Positions 52,395-61,761 of a stretch of DNA of 64,000 bases are shown in pieces. Each line of letters starts with the position of its first letter. Positions within the stretch are counted from its first letter, which is position 1. Source of the DNA: Kribbella sp. CA-293567 (GTDB lineage: Bacteria > Actinomycetota > Actinomycetes > Propionibacteriales > Kribbellaceae); the NCBI RefSeq assembly GCF_027627575.1, contig NZ_CP114065.1:2728001-2792000 (forward strand), given 5' to 3'. The notes beneath the pieces were generated by a model, which searched no databases, was not told the DNA's origin, and saw only the letters and a list, made by a program, of their open reading frames with translations. Made by a program: the position numbers and the translations under genes.

Positions 52395-54386
52395 GTGGGT
52401 GTCGAAGTGCGGGAACTCCTGGAGGCCGCGGTCTCCGGAATCGGTGGGCAAACGCGCCCGGGCCAGGTCGAGATGGCCGAAGCGGTGAACGGATCCATGC
52501 ACGACGGATCCCACCTCCTGGTGCAGGCAGGGACGGGGACCGGCAAGTCGCTCGGCTATCTGGTGCCCGCGCTGATCCACGCGGTGGAGAACCGCCGGGT
52601 GGTCGTCTCGACGGCGACGCTGACGCTTCAGTCGCAGCTGGTCGACCGGGATGTGCCGGCCTTGCTCGACGCGACCGAGAAGCTGCTGCCGCGCCGCCCG
52701 TCGTACGCGATCCAGAAGGGCCGCAACAACTACGCCTGCCTGCACCGCATCCGAGAGGGCGCGCCTGACGAGGACGGCATGCTGATCGACATGCCGCCGG
52801 CCGGGCCGGTCGGCCAGCAGGTGCTCGAGCTGCGGGACTGGGCCGAGCAGCAACTGCTCGACGGCGAGGCCGGCGACCGCGATCACGCGCCCACCCATCA
52901 GTACCAGGCCTGGCAGCAGGTCGCGATCGCCGCCCGTGAGTGCCTCGGCGCCCAGAAGTGCCCCTACGGCGAGGAGTGTTTCGCCGAGAAGGCCAAGGAG
53001 CAGGCGCGCAAGGCCGACATCGTGATCACCAACCACGCCCTGCTCTCGATCGACGCCTTCGAGAACCGCACGGTGCTGCCCGAGCACGACGTGGTGATCG
53101 TGGACGAGGCGCACGAACTGCCGGCCCGGGTCACCGGTGCCGCCGGTGACGAGCTGTCCCCGCAGATGGTGGAGCGGGCCGCCAAGCGCGCCCGCCGGTT
53201 CGTCGACGACGACAACGCCGACGACCTGATCGACGCGTCCGACGCACTCCGGGCGGCGCTCGACGAGACCCGTGAGGGCCGGATCGAGGCGGCCAACGGC
53301 GTCGTGCTGGAGGCAGCAGGGCTGGTCCGCGACGCGGCCCGCGGGGTGCTGTCGGACCTGACCAAGAAGTCCGACGACAAGGACGACGATCCCGACGGCG
53401 CCAAGCGGCAGTCCAAGGGCGCGGTCAAGGAGATCTTCGACGTCGCCGAGCGGGTTGCGGCACTGAACGATCTGGACGTCGTCTGGCTGGTCGACCGCGA
53501 CCGGTTCGGCCGCGAGCTGCGGATCGCACCGCTCACCGTCGCCGGATTGCTGCGCGAGCTGGTGCTGAAGGACCGCACCGTCGTGCTGACCTCCGCGACG
53601 CTGACCCTCGGCGGTGACTTCGACGCGATCGCCCGGCAGGTCGGGCTCCGCCCCGCCGACAAGCTGGAGATCTCCGACGAGGTGCCCGAAGTGGCCACCC
53701 CCGAGTCGGAGACCGCTCCGCTGCCGTGGCGTGGCCTCGACGTCGGCTCGCCTTTCGAGTACGAGAAGCAAGGCATCCTGTACGTCGCCAAGCACCTGCC
53801 GCCGCCGCATCGCGACGGGCTGGGCAAACCGCAGTTCGACGAGATCATCGACCTGATCCTCGCCGCGGGGGGGCGGACGCTCGGATTGTTCTCGTCGCGC
53901 CGCGCGGCGGAGGCCGCGACGGCGGCGGTTCGCGAGGCGACCGAGCTGAAGGTGCTCTGCCAGGGGGACGCGCAGCTGGGGGAGCTGTCCCGGGAGTTCG
54001 TCGAGGACCCCGAGACCTCGCTGTTCGGCACGCTGTCGCTGTGGCAGGGCATCGACGTACCGGGCTCGACCTGCAATCTGGTGATCATCGACCGGGTGCC
54101 TTTCCCGCGACCCGACGAGCCGCTGATGGCGGCCCGGCAGCGCGCCGTCGACGAGGCGGGCGGCAACGGCTTCATGGCGGTCGCCGCGACCCACGCCGCC
54201 TTGCTGCTCGCGCAGGGCACCGGCCGGCTGATCCGCCGGACCTCCGACAAGGGCGTCGTCGCGATCCTCGATCCGCGCATCGTCACGGCTCGGTACGGCG
54301 GCTACCTGCGCGCCTCCTTGCCACCGATGTGGCCGACAGCCGATCGTGAGAAGGTGCTCGGCGCCCTGAAGAGACTCCAGGACTAG
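52395..54386 (+). CDS. dinG: DinG/XPD-like ATP-dependent DNA helicase
   Basis: The 663-residue superfamily 2 iron-sulfur helicase has Walker A QAGTGTGKSLGY (about 44-55) and a DEAH box in VIVDEAHELPAR. Four cysteines for the cluster lie in YACLHRI and ECLGAQKCPYGEEC, and the C-terminal motif GTLSLWQGIDVPG and AQGTGRLIRR motif VI are present. It unwinds DNA and DNA-RNA structures in repair. The GTG start lies six bases after TAGGGT, a possible -10 element, so the message may be leaderless. The stop codon overlaps a long inverted repeat. Confidence 0.93.
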   Translation: MGVEVRELLEAAVSGIGGQTRPGQVEMAEAVNGSMHDGSHLLVQAGTGTGKSLGYLVPALIHAVENRRVVVSTATLTLQSQLVDRDVPALLDATEKLLPRRPSYAIQKGRNNYACLHRIREGAPDEDGMLIDMPPAGPVGQQVLELRDWAEQQLLDGEAGDRDHAPTHQYQAWQQVAIAARECLGAQKCPYGEECFAEKAKEQARKADIVITNHALLSIDAFENRTVLPEHDVVIVDEAHELPARVTGAAGDELSPQMVERAAKRARRFVDDDNADDLIDASDALRAALDETREGRIEAANGVVLEAAGLVRDAARGVLSDLTKKSDDKDDDPDGAKRQSKGAVKEIFDVAERVAALNDLDVVWLVDRDRFGRELRIAPLTVAGLLRELVLKDRTVVLTSATLTLGGDFDAIARQVGLRPADKLEISDEVPEVATPESETAPLPWRGLDVGSPFEYEKQGILYVAKHLPPPHRDGLGKPQFDEIIDLILAAGGRTLGLFSSRRAAEAATAAVREATELKVLCQGDAQLGELSREFVEDPETSLFGTLSLWQGIDVPGSTCNLVIIDRVPFPRPDEPLMAARQRAVDEAGGNGFMAVAATHAALLLAQGTGRLIRRTSDKGVVAILDPRIVTARYGGYLRASLPPMWPTADREKVLGALKRLQD

Positions 54387-54550
54387 GACGTGTCACTCGA
54401 TTCCCTGCGTGCTGCGCGGCACTCGGCACGGCACCTCGGCGCACTGGAGCAAAGACCACGATGGAAGAACATCGAGGCCTTCGCTCCAGCACGCCGAGCT
54501 ACCGCGCCGAGCACCTGCTCGCGACTGCAGGGAATCGAGTGACACGTCCT
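54385..54550. repeat. 166-bp MITE-like long inverted repeat
   Basis: The two 24-base ends (54385-54408 and 54527-54550) are perfect inverted copies. The inner parts also pair imperfectly, with blocks such as CTCGGCG and CTGGAGC matching on both sides up to a centre near 54467. The whole segment can fold as one long stem. It overlaps the dinG stop and ends 6 bp before the ligase start. No open gene inside. Miniature inverted-repeat element is the best guess. Confidence 0.8.
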
Positions 54551-54556
54551 GCCCGG

Positions 54557-55525
54557 ATGCCCGGGACGGAGCCGCCTGTGCTGCCGATGATGGCAGCGCT
54601 CGGCACGATGCCGTCCGGGCCGGGCTGGTCCTACGAGCTCAAGTGGGACGGCATCCGGGTGATCGCGGAGGTCGACGAGAGCGGCTGCCGGTTGTGGTCA
54701 CGCAACAGCCGGGACGTGTCGGGTGGCTATCCCGAGCTGCTCGGGCTCGCGACGGCGCCAGGGCTGGAACTTCCCGCGGTACTGGACGGCGAGATCGTCA
54801 CCCTCGACGAGTCCGGCGCACCGTCGTTCGGGTTGCTGCAACGCCGGATGCACGTTCGCGATCCACGCCAGCTGGCCCAGCTGATCAACCAGGTGCCGGT
54901 CTCGGTCCGGGTCTTCGACGTCCTCCGGTACGCCGGCCGCTCGTTGCTAGAGGCAACGTACGACGACCGCCGGGCGCTGCTCGACTCGCTCGACCTCGGT
55001 GACCCGTTCTGGGAGGTGCCGCCGGCGTACGCCGACAGCGACGAGGCGCTCGAGTTGTCCGTTTCGCAAGGCCTGGAAGGCGTCGTCGCCAAACGCCGCA
55101 AGTCGCGGTACCTGCCGGGCAAACGCAGCTCGGACTGGGTCAAGATCAAACCGGTCATCACCCGCGACGTGATCCTCTGCGGCTGGCACCCCGGCGAAGG
55201 CAACCGCCAGGGCAAGATCGGTTCCCTGTACTGCGGTGCCTACGCCGAGCCCGGGGGCGAGTTGGTGATGGTCGGCAAGGTCGGTTCCGGGCTCGACTTC
55301 GCGATGCTGGAGGTGCTGGGTGCCGAGCTCGCAGCTCTCGAGATCGACACCCCGCCGTTCGACGCCGCCGGCATCCCGGCCGGTGACCGCCGGGCCGCAC
55401 ACTGGCTCGACCCGCTGTTGGTTGCCGAGGTCACCTATTCCGGCTGGGCCGCCGACGGACGCCTTCGTCATCCGGTCTTCCGGGGCCTCCGGTTCGACAT
55501 CGATCCGTCCTCGGTCCTGCGTTAG
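54557..55525 (+). CDS. ATP-dependent DNA ligase (LigC/LigD ligase-domain type)
   Basis: The 322-residue product has adenylation lysine Lys29 (YELKWDGIR), the LDGEIV motif, a GLEGVVAKRRKSRY motif and WVKIKP (motif V), then an OB fold. It matches the stand-alone ligases related to the NHEJ LigD ligase domain. It could seal ends in repair with Ku, which is not in this window. The ATG at 54557 is the first start outside the inverted repeat; the frame is open 32 codons upstream within it. It ends convergently with the propeller gene, overlapping 4 bp. Confidence 0.9.
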   Translation: MPGTEPPVLPMMAALGTMPSGPGWSYELKWDGIRVIAEVDESGCRLWSRNSRDVSGGYPELLGLATAPGLELPAVLDGEIVTLDESGAPSFGLLQRRMHVRDPRQLAQLINQVPVSVRVFDVLRYAGRSLLEATYDDRRALLDSLDLGDPFWEVPPAYADSDEALELSVSQGLEGVVAKRRKSRYLPGKRSSDWVKIKPVITRDVILCGWHPGEGNRQGKIGSLYCGAYAEPGGELVMVGKVGSGLDFAMLEVLGAELAALEIDTPPFDAAGIPAGDRRAAHWLDPLLVAEVTYSGWAADGRLRHPVFRGLRFDIDPSSVLR

Positions 55526-57867
55526 CGGCCGACGTCCGACCGCTTGGCAGCAAGCAGGATCTTGTATCCCTCCGCGTAGGTGATCGTGCCGGCCTGCACC
55601 AGTTGCGCGCTCTTGGTTCCGACAGCGGTGACGTAAGCCTGATGGCTCGGCCAGTTGGCCTCTGCATCCGGCAGATCATCGATCAGCGTGCAGCCGTAGC
55701 GCACGTGGCGGTTCACCACCGAGCTGTCGATGTTGCCGGTCCACACCGTCGGCCGCAGATCCGAGCGGGGACAGGGATCGACCGGGGGAGTGTAGGAAGC
55801 CAGGTTGGTCTGGTTGGTGTAACCGTCGGGCCGGAGCAGCATGTAGTAGAGGCCGGTCGGTGCCTGAGTCAGCCGGTAGAGGCCGCGATCGCGCAGTACG
55901 GTGTTGGCGCCTGACAGGCTGTCGATCATGAACAGGCGACCGCCGGCAACGGAGTACAGGTAGCCGTCGCGCCACGACATCGCTCCGTCCGCGGCGCCGG
56001 TTCTGGCGTTGAAGACGGGGATGCGGCGGATGACTTCTCCGGTCGTCGGGTCGGCCACGAAGACCGTGCCGTCGGCCAGACCCCACACGTTGCCGTCGGA
56101 GCCAAGACTCAACTCGGTGATGCTGATCGCGCCCGGCACCGGTACGACGTCCTTGGTCACCGCGCCGGTGGCCGGATCGACCTTGACCAGGTGAGCCTCT
56201 GTCGCCCGGGGCTCCGTGCCCTGCCCGCTCTCGATGCTCGAGCCGGCCCAGACAGCCGACCCGACCGGCAGCACCGACGCGATGGTCTGGTCGGCCACGA
56301 TGTTGCGATGGACGGCCACGGTGCCGGTCGAGATCGTGTAGACGGTGAGCGCTCCGCCGTACTCGCCGTACGCGGGAGTGGTGCCGAGGTAGACGCGGTC
56401 ACCGGCGGGAACGACCGAGACCGGACGGTTCTGCAGGTCGCTGTCGACCAGGCTGAAGAGGACCCGTGGATTGGTCGGGCTCTCCGGCTGGTTGGGATCC
56501 CAGGCAGACAGCCGGCCGTACGGATAGATGCCGACGTAGAGCTTGCTGGCCGCGTCCCAGGACCAGCCCTCGACCTGGCCTTGCCGGGCGGTCGCAGTGG
56601 TCCGGGCGGTGACCGGGTCGTAGCTGGCGGTCGAGCCGTTGAGGAACGCGTTGACCAGGATCTTGCCGGTCACCGGATCCGCGATCGTGTGCATCAACGG
56701 CGCGCCGACGTACTTGAAGGGCGACGTCCACTGCTCCAGTACACCGGTCTGCGGGTTGTAGCGCCAGGTTCCACCGGAGTAGTTCCCGCCCAGGCCGTAG
56801 AGCATCGGCTGCCGGTTGTCGGTGATCCAGCCGTACCCGATCGCGGCGCCTCTGGTGATCCGGACGCCGGATGCCACTGGGCCGACTGTGTTGGTCTCCA
56901 GGTCGTAGCGGATGAGGGCGGTGTTGAAGGTGAAGTAGACGCCGCCGGGACCGGCGTTCGAGACACCGCGGGCACCGATCGGGTAGTCGGTGACCTGGTT
57001 ACCGGTCTCCGCGTCGGTGAAGCTGAGTTGCTGGTTGGTCACCGCGTCGATGACGATCAGGCGCAGGCTGGCGTTGCCGAAGACCCGGCCGTCCGCGTAG
57101 TCGAGATCCTGGAAGTCCTTGGCCGTCAGCCCTGGGGGAGTGATGTCCAGTTTGGCGCCGGTGGTCAGATCGATCCGGATCAGCTTGGCCGCCGGCGTGG
57201 CGAGGCCGGCGAAGAGCACGTTGTGGTCAGGGTCGTAGACGGCGGCCCGGACGTACTGCTGGACCGGGTCCAGCGAGCCGTAGTCGGTGAACTCGTTGGT
57301 CACCGGGTCGTACTTGAACGCGTGCGCGTTCGGGTACGTGCCGGCATAGACGGCACCGTCGCGTCCGGCGGTCAGGCCGTACATCGACGACTCGCCGCGG
57401 ACCGGCTGACCGAGGTCGGTGACCGTGCCCGTCTCGGGGCGATAGCGGTAGAGATGGGCGTTGGCGTAGGAGCCGACGTACACGCTGCCGTCGGTCGCGA
57501 CGGTGATCGCCCACGCTCCGGCCGCTCCGGGCAGCGGGATGGCGCGGAGCAACTGGCGGCTGTGGACGTCCACGACGTTGAGCTGGGCGTTCTCACCGGC
57601 CGGCACGGCGTAGACGACATCGCGGCCGTCGGGTTCTCGGCCGAAAGCGCCCTCCATCACCGTCAACGAGGTGAGAGGAGCGCCAAGGTCTTTGATGACT
57701 TCGGGTGCGGCGGACAGCGGCGGCCTGATGGGGTGCTCGAGCACCTCTGACAATGGCCCGGGCAGCGGGTCGGCGGCCTGGGCGGCGATTGGGGCGGCGA
57801 ATGTGAGGACAGCCAGCATGGCGAGGAGTTCGACGGCACGCTGGAGCGAACGACGGCGCGGAATCAT
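55522..57867 (-). CDS. Secreted beta-propeller protein
   Basis: The 781-residue product has a signal peptide (1-32) and many blades of the kind DGSVYVGSYANAHLYRYRPETG, DGAVYAGTYPNAHAFKYDP and GRLSAWDPNQPESPTNPRV, fitting one or two WD40/PQQ-like propellers. A C-terminal helical piece (HQAYVTAVGTKSAQLVQAG) recalls FIMAH-type domains. No enzyme motif is seen; a surface or binding role is a guess. Confidence 0.75.
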   Translation of the reverse strand: MIPRRRSLQRAVELLAMLAVLTFAAPIAAQAADPLPGPLSEVLEHPIRPPLSAAPEVIKDLGAPLTSLTVMEGAFGREPDGRDVVYAVPAGENAQLNVVDVHSRQLLRAIPLPGAAGAWAITVATDGSVYVGSYANAHLYRYRPETGTVTDLGQPVRGESSMYGLTAGRDGAVYAGTYPNAHAFKYDPVTNEFTDYGSLDPVQQYVRAAVYDPDHNVLFAGLATPAAKLIRIDLTTGAKLDITPPGLTAKDFQDLDYADGRVFGNASLRLIVIDAVTNQQLSFTDAETGNQVTDYPIGARGVSNAGPGGVYFTFNTALIRYDLETNTVGPVASGVRITRGAAIGYGWITDNRQPMLYGLGGNYSGGTWRYNPQTGVLEQWTSPFKYVGAPLMHTIADPVTGKILVNAFLNGSTASYDPVTARTTATARQGQVEGWSWDAASKLYVGIYPYGRLSAWDPNQPESPTNPRVLFSLVDSDLQNRPVSVVPAGDRVYLGTTPAYGEYGGALTVYTISTGTVAVHRNIVADQTIASVLPVGSAVWAGSSIESGQGTEPRATEAHLVKVDPATGAVTKDVVPVPGAISITELSLGSDGNVWGLADGTVFVADPTTGEVIRRIPVFNARTGAADGAMSWRDGYLYSVAGGRLFMIDSLSGANTVLRDRGLYRLTQAPTGLYYMLLRPDGYTNQTNLASYTPPVDPCPRSDLRPTVWTGNIDSSVVNRHVRYGCTLIDDLPDAEANWPSHQAYVTAVGTKSAQLVQAGTITYAEGYKILLAAKRSDVGR

Positions 57868-58040
57868 GGCGGTTCTCCCTGCGACGGTTCATTCGACGGT
57901 ATATCGGTCATGGCCGAAACGTCTACAGGTCAGTACGCCTGATTCGGGCGGGACCGTAAGGTCTCTACCCGGGTCGTCAGGTGGCGAAAAATGGCTTTGC
58001 ACTGCGACGAGAGCTGACTCACTGTCGCAGGCACAGAAAA

Positions 58041-58075
58041 GGCATCGATTCCAGACGTGGTCCGGAATCGATGCC
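58041..58075 (-). terminator. Rho-independent terminator of the glutathione peroxidase gene
   Basis: Perfect 12-bp arms (58041-58052 and 58064-58075); read on the minus strand the stem is followed by TTTTCT. Among the hairpins listed here, only this one has a T-tract of this kind. Confidence 0.85.
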
Positions 58076-58094
58076 AGCTACCGCGAGCGGTGAA

Positions 58095-58607
58095 TCAGTC
58101 GCCTGAGTCGCGCCGGCTCGGCGCCGGCACCGCGAGGGCGGCCTCGATCTTGTCCGCGAGCTTCTCGGGAGTGTTCGTCGGCGCGTACCGGGCGATCACC
58201 CCGCCGTCGCGGCCGATCAGGAACTTGGTGAAGTTCCATTTGATCCGGCCGCCGAGCAGGCCGCCCTGTTCGCGCTTCAGCCAGTTGTAGAGCTCGGGCG
58301 TCTTGGAGCCGTTCACGTCGATCTTGGCGAACATCGGGAACGTGACGTGGTAGATCGTCGAACAGAAGTTCGCGATCTCGTTCTCGTCGCCGGGCTCCTG
58401 GTGGCCGAACTGGTCGCAGGGAAAACCGAGCACCGCGAAGCCTTGTTTGCGGTACGTCTTGTAGAGCTTCTGGAGTCCGCTGTACTGCGGCGTCTGGCTA
58501 CATTGCGAAGCCGTGTTCACCACCAGAAGCACCTGGTCACGGAAGTCGGCAAGAGACTGTTCATTGCCTTCGATCCGGGTGGCGCTGAAGTCATAGACAG
58601 TCGTCAT
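58095..58607 (-). CDS. Glutathione/thioredoxin peroxidase, GPx family
   Basis: The 170-residue product has peroxidatic Cys36 (NTASQCSQTPQYSGL), GFPCDQFGHQEPG, Cys82 (NFCST), which sits at the usual resolving position, and the WNFTKFLI motif with the active-site Trp and Asn. Cys replaces selenocysteine. In actinobacteria the reductant is likely thioredoxin, because glutathione is normally absent. Confidence 0.93.
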   Translation of the reverse strand: MTTVYDFSATRIEGNEQSLADFRDQVLLVVNTASQCSQTPQYSGLQKLYKTYRKQGFAVLGFPCDQFGHQEPGDENEIANFCSTIYHVTFPMFAKIDVNGSKTPELYNWLKREQGGLLGGRIKWNFTKFLIGRDGGVIARYAPTNTPEKLADKIEAALAVPAPSRRDSGD

Positions 58608-58655
58608 ATCTCAATCCTGACATGACACGCGCGACTCCGCGCGCCGTCTGAGATG

Positions 58656-59438
58656 TCAGACACGCCGCAGAACTGTTACGACCTTTCCGAGGATGACCGC
58701 GTTCTTGCCGTCGATCGGCTCGAACGCCGGGTTGTGCGGCATCAGCAGAATCTCGGTCGCGGTCTTCTTGAACGTCTTCACGGTCGCCTCGCCGTCGATC
58801 ATGGCAGCGACGATGTCACCGTTCTCCGCGGTCTGCTCCTGGCGCACGACCACCCAGTCGCCGTCGCAGATGGCCGCCTCGATCATCGACTCACCCTTGA
58901 CCTTGAGCATGAACAGGGTGCCTTCCCCGACCATTGCCTTGGGCAACGGGAAGACCTCCTCGATGTCCTGCTCCGCCAGGATCGGGTTACCGGCGGCGAT
59001 CTGGCCGACCACCGGCACGTAGACCGCGGCCGGGTGCGCGTCGCCGGCTCCGGTCTCGTCGTACGACGTCTGCCGGACCGAGCCGATCGACCCCCGGCGG
59101 GCGACGTCGGCGACCTCGTTGGGGTAGCGGACCTCGATCGCGCGCGGCCGGTTCGGGTCGCGGCGCAGCAGACCCTTCTGCTCCAGCACCTTCAGTTGGT
59201 GCGACACCGACGAGGAGCTGGTCAGGCCGACCTTCTCGCCGATCTCGCGCATCGAGGGCGGGTAGCCACGGCTGTCGACGGAGTCCCGGATCACGTCGAG
59301 CACCCGGCGTTGCCGCGGAGTCAGACCGGTGGCGTCGGCGGGGCCGTCGGGCAGCTCGGAGACGGTCTTGGCGGCCTTGCCTGCAGGCCCCGCGGTACTG
59401 CGATCGTCCTTGCTGGAACCGCTCGGCGTCCTGGCCAT
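58656..59438 (-). CDS. lexA: SOS-response repressor LexA
   Basis: LexA represses DNA-damage genes and is cut after RecA activation. The 260-residue product has an N-terminal extension of about 35 residues and a winged HTH ([31 protein letters not shown]). It also has the cleavage site Ala149-Gly150 (QIAAGNP) and the Ser184 (GESM) and Lys221 (ATVKTF) dyad. Two SOS boxes lie about 90-135 bp upstream, so it controls itself. A LysM gene is divergent, as in many actinobacteria. Confidence 0.96.
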   Translation of the reverse strand: MARTPSGSSKDDRSTAGPAGKAAKTVSELPDGPADATGLTPRQRRVLDVIRDSVDSRGYPPSMREIGEKVGLTSSSSVSHQLKVLEQKGLLRRDPNRPRAIEVRYPNEVADVARRGSIGSVRQTSYDETGAGDAHPAAVYVPVVGQIAAGNPILAEQDIEEVFPLPKAMVGEGTLFMLKVKGESMIEAAICDGDWVVVRQEQTAENGDIVAAMIDGEATVKTFKKTATEILLMPHNPAFEPIDGKNAVILGKVVTVLRRV

Positions 59439-59528
59439 GGTCAGGCTTCTCCTCGGGTCGGGCCGGTCAATCGGGCACCGGCCAGGCTTTGTCGACTGAG
59501 AAGACCGTAGACCGAATCCTGAGATTCT

Positions 59529-59544
59529 TCAAACATCTGTTCGA
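59529..59544. promoter_or_regulatory. SOS box 1 (lexA side)
   Basis: TCAAACATCTGTTCGA fits the actinobacterial LexA site TCGAAC-N4-GTTCGA with one change. Confidence 0.85.
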
Positions 59545-59556
59545 AGGCGTGTCGGT

Positions 59557-59572
59557 TCGCACGTTTGTTCGC
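59557..59572. promoter_or_regulatory. SOS box 2 (lexA side)
   Basis: TCGCACGTTTGTTCGC fits the LexA consensus with two changes, 12 bp from box 1. Confidence 0.65.
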
Positions 59573-59664
59573 GTGTCAGGTTATAGAGCCCCGATCGGCC
59601 GGGAATTTTCCCGGCGTGTCCTGGTTGGAAATGGTTGCGTGCCGGACGGCTGTCGGTTAATCAT

Positions 59665-59680
59665 TCGTACAGGCGTTCGA
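59665..59680. promoter_or_regulatory. SOS box 3 (LysM side)
   Basis: TCGTACAGGCGTTCGA fits the LexA consensus with one change. It directly abuts box 4. Confidence 0.8.
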
Positions 59681-59696
59681 TCGAACAGGTGTTCGG
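59681..59696. promoter_or_regulatory. SOS box 4 (LysM side)
   Basis: TCGAACAGGTGTTCGG fits the LexA consensus with one change. It forms a head-to-tail pair with box 3, about 112 bp before the LysM gene. Confidence 0.85.
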
Positions 59697-59807
59697 CTGG
59701 TCGCCGGTGCGGTGTCCGGAGGTCCTCGGCCGAAAACTGTCGGAGGCGCCCGGTAGACAGAGATCGACACCGCAGTTGGCACCAGAACACGAGGTCTGGA
59801 GGATCCG

Positions 59808-60344
59808 ATGAGCACAGCGGCACTGGCGTCAGGAGCCCTGGCAGCAGACGTGACGACGCCCGCGACCGAGGTGACGCAGTCACCCGGCGAGACGCGGCGC
59901 CGTCGCCGGATCGCCGGCACCACCACGGAGCCACTGCCGGCCCGTGCCTGTTCGGGAGAGGTCCTGGGCCGTGAAGCCCAACTGCGAGGTGCGAGCGGGA
60001 CCGGAGCGTCGCGGGGGAGGTCCTGGTCCACCGACATCGAGCCCTCTGTCCTGCAACTGACCCGCCGGGGCAAGGTGCTGCTGACCGTGGTGTCGGTGCT
60101 GGTCTTCGGAGCGGCCGTGGCCGTGCTCGGTCTCCGAGTGGCCGGTGTGCTCGACCCGACGCCGCGGTTCGACCACACCGTCCAGGTGGAGGTGGGGGCC
60201 GGTCAGACCCTCTGGTCCATCGCCCAGGAGACCAACCCGGCCGAGGACACCGCCCTCGTCGTCGAGCAGATCGCCGACCTCAACAACCTCCGCACCAGCT
60301 CCGATGTGATCCCCGGCCAAACCCTGCTGATCCCGGTGCGCTGA
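59808..60344 (+). CDS. LysM membrane protein, likely SOS-induced cell-division inhibitor (Rv2719c/DivS-like)
   Basis: The 178-residue product has a basic cytoplasmic part, one membrane helix (about residues 89-111, VLLTVVSVLVFGAAVAVLG) and an external LysM domain (VEVGAGQTLWSIAQETNPA ... IADLNNL ... IPGQTLLIPV). Its position divergent from lexA with SOS boxes between matches Rv2719c, DivS and YneA, which halt division after DNA damage. GGAGGATCC precedes the ATG. Function inferred from context and domain. Confidence 0.8.
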   Translation: MSTAALASGALAADVTTPATEVTQSPGETRRRRRIAGTTTEPLPARACSGEVLGREAQLRGASGTGASRGRSWSTDIEPSVLQLTRRGKVLLTVVSVLVFGAAVAVLGLRVAGVLDPTPRFDHTVQVEVGAGQTLWSIAQETNPAEDTALVVEQIADLNNLRTSSDVIPGQTLLIPVR

Positions 60345-60346
60345 CC

Positions 60347-61672
60347 TCAGTCGAGCAGGGAGGAGACCTGGACGACCTGGCCGGTTTCGAAGGACCGGTT
60401 GGCCGCCAGGCCGACGAGTAGCGAGCGGGCGCCGTCGTGGTGGTCCGCGCCTCGGCCGAGTGGGTCGTCGGCCGGGTCGCCGAAAAGCGATTCCATCAAT
60501 CGCTCGTCGCCGCCGCCGTGGCCTTGGCCCAGTTCGCCGCGCAGCAGTGTCCGCGGCGGCTCCCAGAGCGGATGCAAGGTCAACAGCGCCTCGGTCTCGC
60601 CCGGCTTCGCGTCGCCGTGCTGCACCGCGGTCGCGTACTGCTGATCCTTCGGTGGCGTCGCGAAGGTGTTCTCCCTGACCAGGAGCTCCAACCGGCCGGC
60701 GCTTCCGTTGAAGGCGATCCGATAGCCTTCCCACGGTGAGTACGCCGTCAGGTGGTAGCTCAGCGAGGCGCCGGTGGAGTACCGAACCAGCACCGCCATG
60801 TCGTCCTCGATCGTGATTCCCGGGGAGAAGACGTTCTGGTCGCGGTGGTAGCCGTCCTCGTGCTCCGCCTCCAGATACAACTCGCGCAACTGTGCCGAGG
60901 CGGCCAGGTCGATCGCGAACGGGTCGTCCGCCGCGGCGGTGGCACCGGCGGCGCGGTCGTAATCGCGGGCCAGGCCTCGCTGCTTCCCGTTCTTCTCGCC
61001 GTAGAAGAACAACTTTCCGTCGGCGAAGACCGTCACCGGCTCGGCGTCGATCCACCAGTTCACCAGGTCGAAGTGGTGAGTCGCCTTGTGCACCATCAAT
61101 CCGCCCGCGTTCGCCTTGTCGCGATGCCAGCGGCGGAAGTAGTCGGCCCCGTGCCGCACGTCGAGCAACCACTCGAAATGCACCGAACCGATCTCCCCGA
61201 TCGCCCCCGACGCGAGCACCTCACGAACCTTCTCGTGCACCGGGTTGTAGCGATAGTTGAACGCCACCCGCATGCTGCCGGATGCTTTCTCCGCCGCCGC
61301 GAGGATTCGCCGGCAGCGCTCCGAATCCGTCGTCATCGGCTTTTCGGTGATCACCTCGAGCCCGGCTTCCAGCGCTGCCACGATGTAGTCGTCGTGGGTC
61401 CGGTCCATCGAGGTCACCACGACCGCGTCGACGCGCTGCTCGGTCAGCATCCGGCCGAAGTCGGCGGCGGCGTACTGCGGAACCGCCGGCGCCCCGAACC
61501 TCTCGGTCAGCCAGCGGTTGTGCACCGCCATCCGGGTCTGGTTCAGGTCGCAGAAGCCGACCAGTTCGGCGCGATCGGCGTACGGGCCGGCCAGCGCGTT
61601 CACGAAGGTCTGGGCCCGGGCCCCCAACCCGACCACGGCGTAGCGACGGCGTTCCTGGGCAGCTGCAGACAA
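60347..61672 (-). CDS. Gfo/Idh/MocA-family oxidoreductase
   Basis: The product (441 residues from a TTG at 61672) has an N-terminal Rossmann motif YAVVGLGARAQTFVNAL, VVVTSMDRTH, the EKPMTTD motif with the catalytic Lys, and a C-terminal dehydrogenase sheet. It likely oxidises or reduces a sugar or polyol with NAD(P); substrate unknown. GGAG precedes the TTG at proper spacing. An ATG at 61717 is in frame, but the sequence before the TTG holds a LacI-type palindrome, so it is more likely leader. A nucleoside hydrolase gene lies upstream on the same strand. Confidence 0.85.
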   Translation of the reverse strand: MSAAAQERRRYAVVGLGARAQTFVNALAGPYADRAELVGFCDLNQTRMAVHNRWLTERFGAPAVPQYAAADFGRMLTEQRVDAVVVTSMDRTHDDYIVAALEAGLEVITEKPMTTDSERCRRILAAAEKASGSMRVAFNYRYNPVHEKVREVLASGAIGEIGSVHFEWLLDVRHGADYFRRWHRDKANAGGLMVHKATHHFDLVNWWIDAEPVTVFADGKLFFYGEKNGKQRGLARDYDRAAGATAAADDPFAIDLAASAQLRELYLEAEHEDGYHRDQNVFSPGITIEDDMAVLVRYSTGASLSYHLTAYSPWEGYRIAFNGSAGRLELLVRENTFATPPKDQQYATAVQHGDAKPGETEALLTLHPLWEPPRTLLRGELGQGHGGGDERLMESLFGDPADDPLGRGADHHDGARSLLVGLAANRSFETGQVVQVSSLLD

Positions 61673-61698
61673 GGCAGACTCCTGGTGAGATCGGCTCG

Positions 61699-61710
61699 GG
61701 AAGCGCTTGC
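61699..61710. promoter_or_regulatory. LacI-family-like operator
   Basis: GGAAGCGCTTGC has a perfect core AAGCGCTT of the kind LacI-family repressors bind. It lies just before the oxidoreductase gene and supports regulation by a sugar. Confidence 0.5.
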
Positions 61711-61761
61711 CATGCAATCACGCCGCCTTGACCGGAACAACCCGGTGACCGGAACCGGTCG

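Noticed and set aside
52146..54194. A 682-codon minus-strand frame
   Set aside because: Shadow of dinG and the end of secDF, both with complete motif sets.
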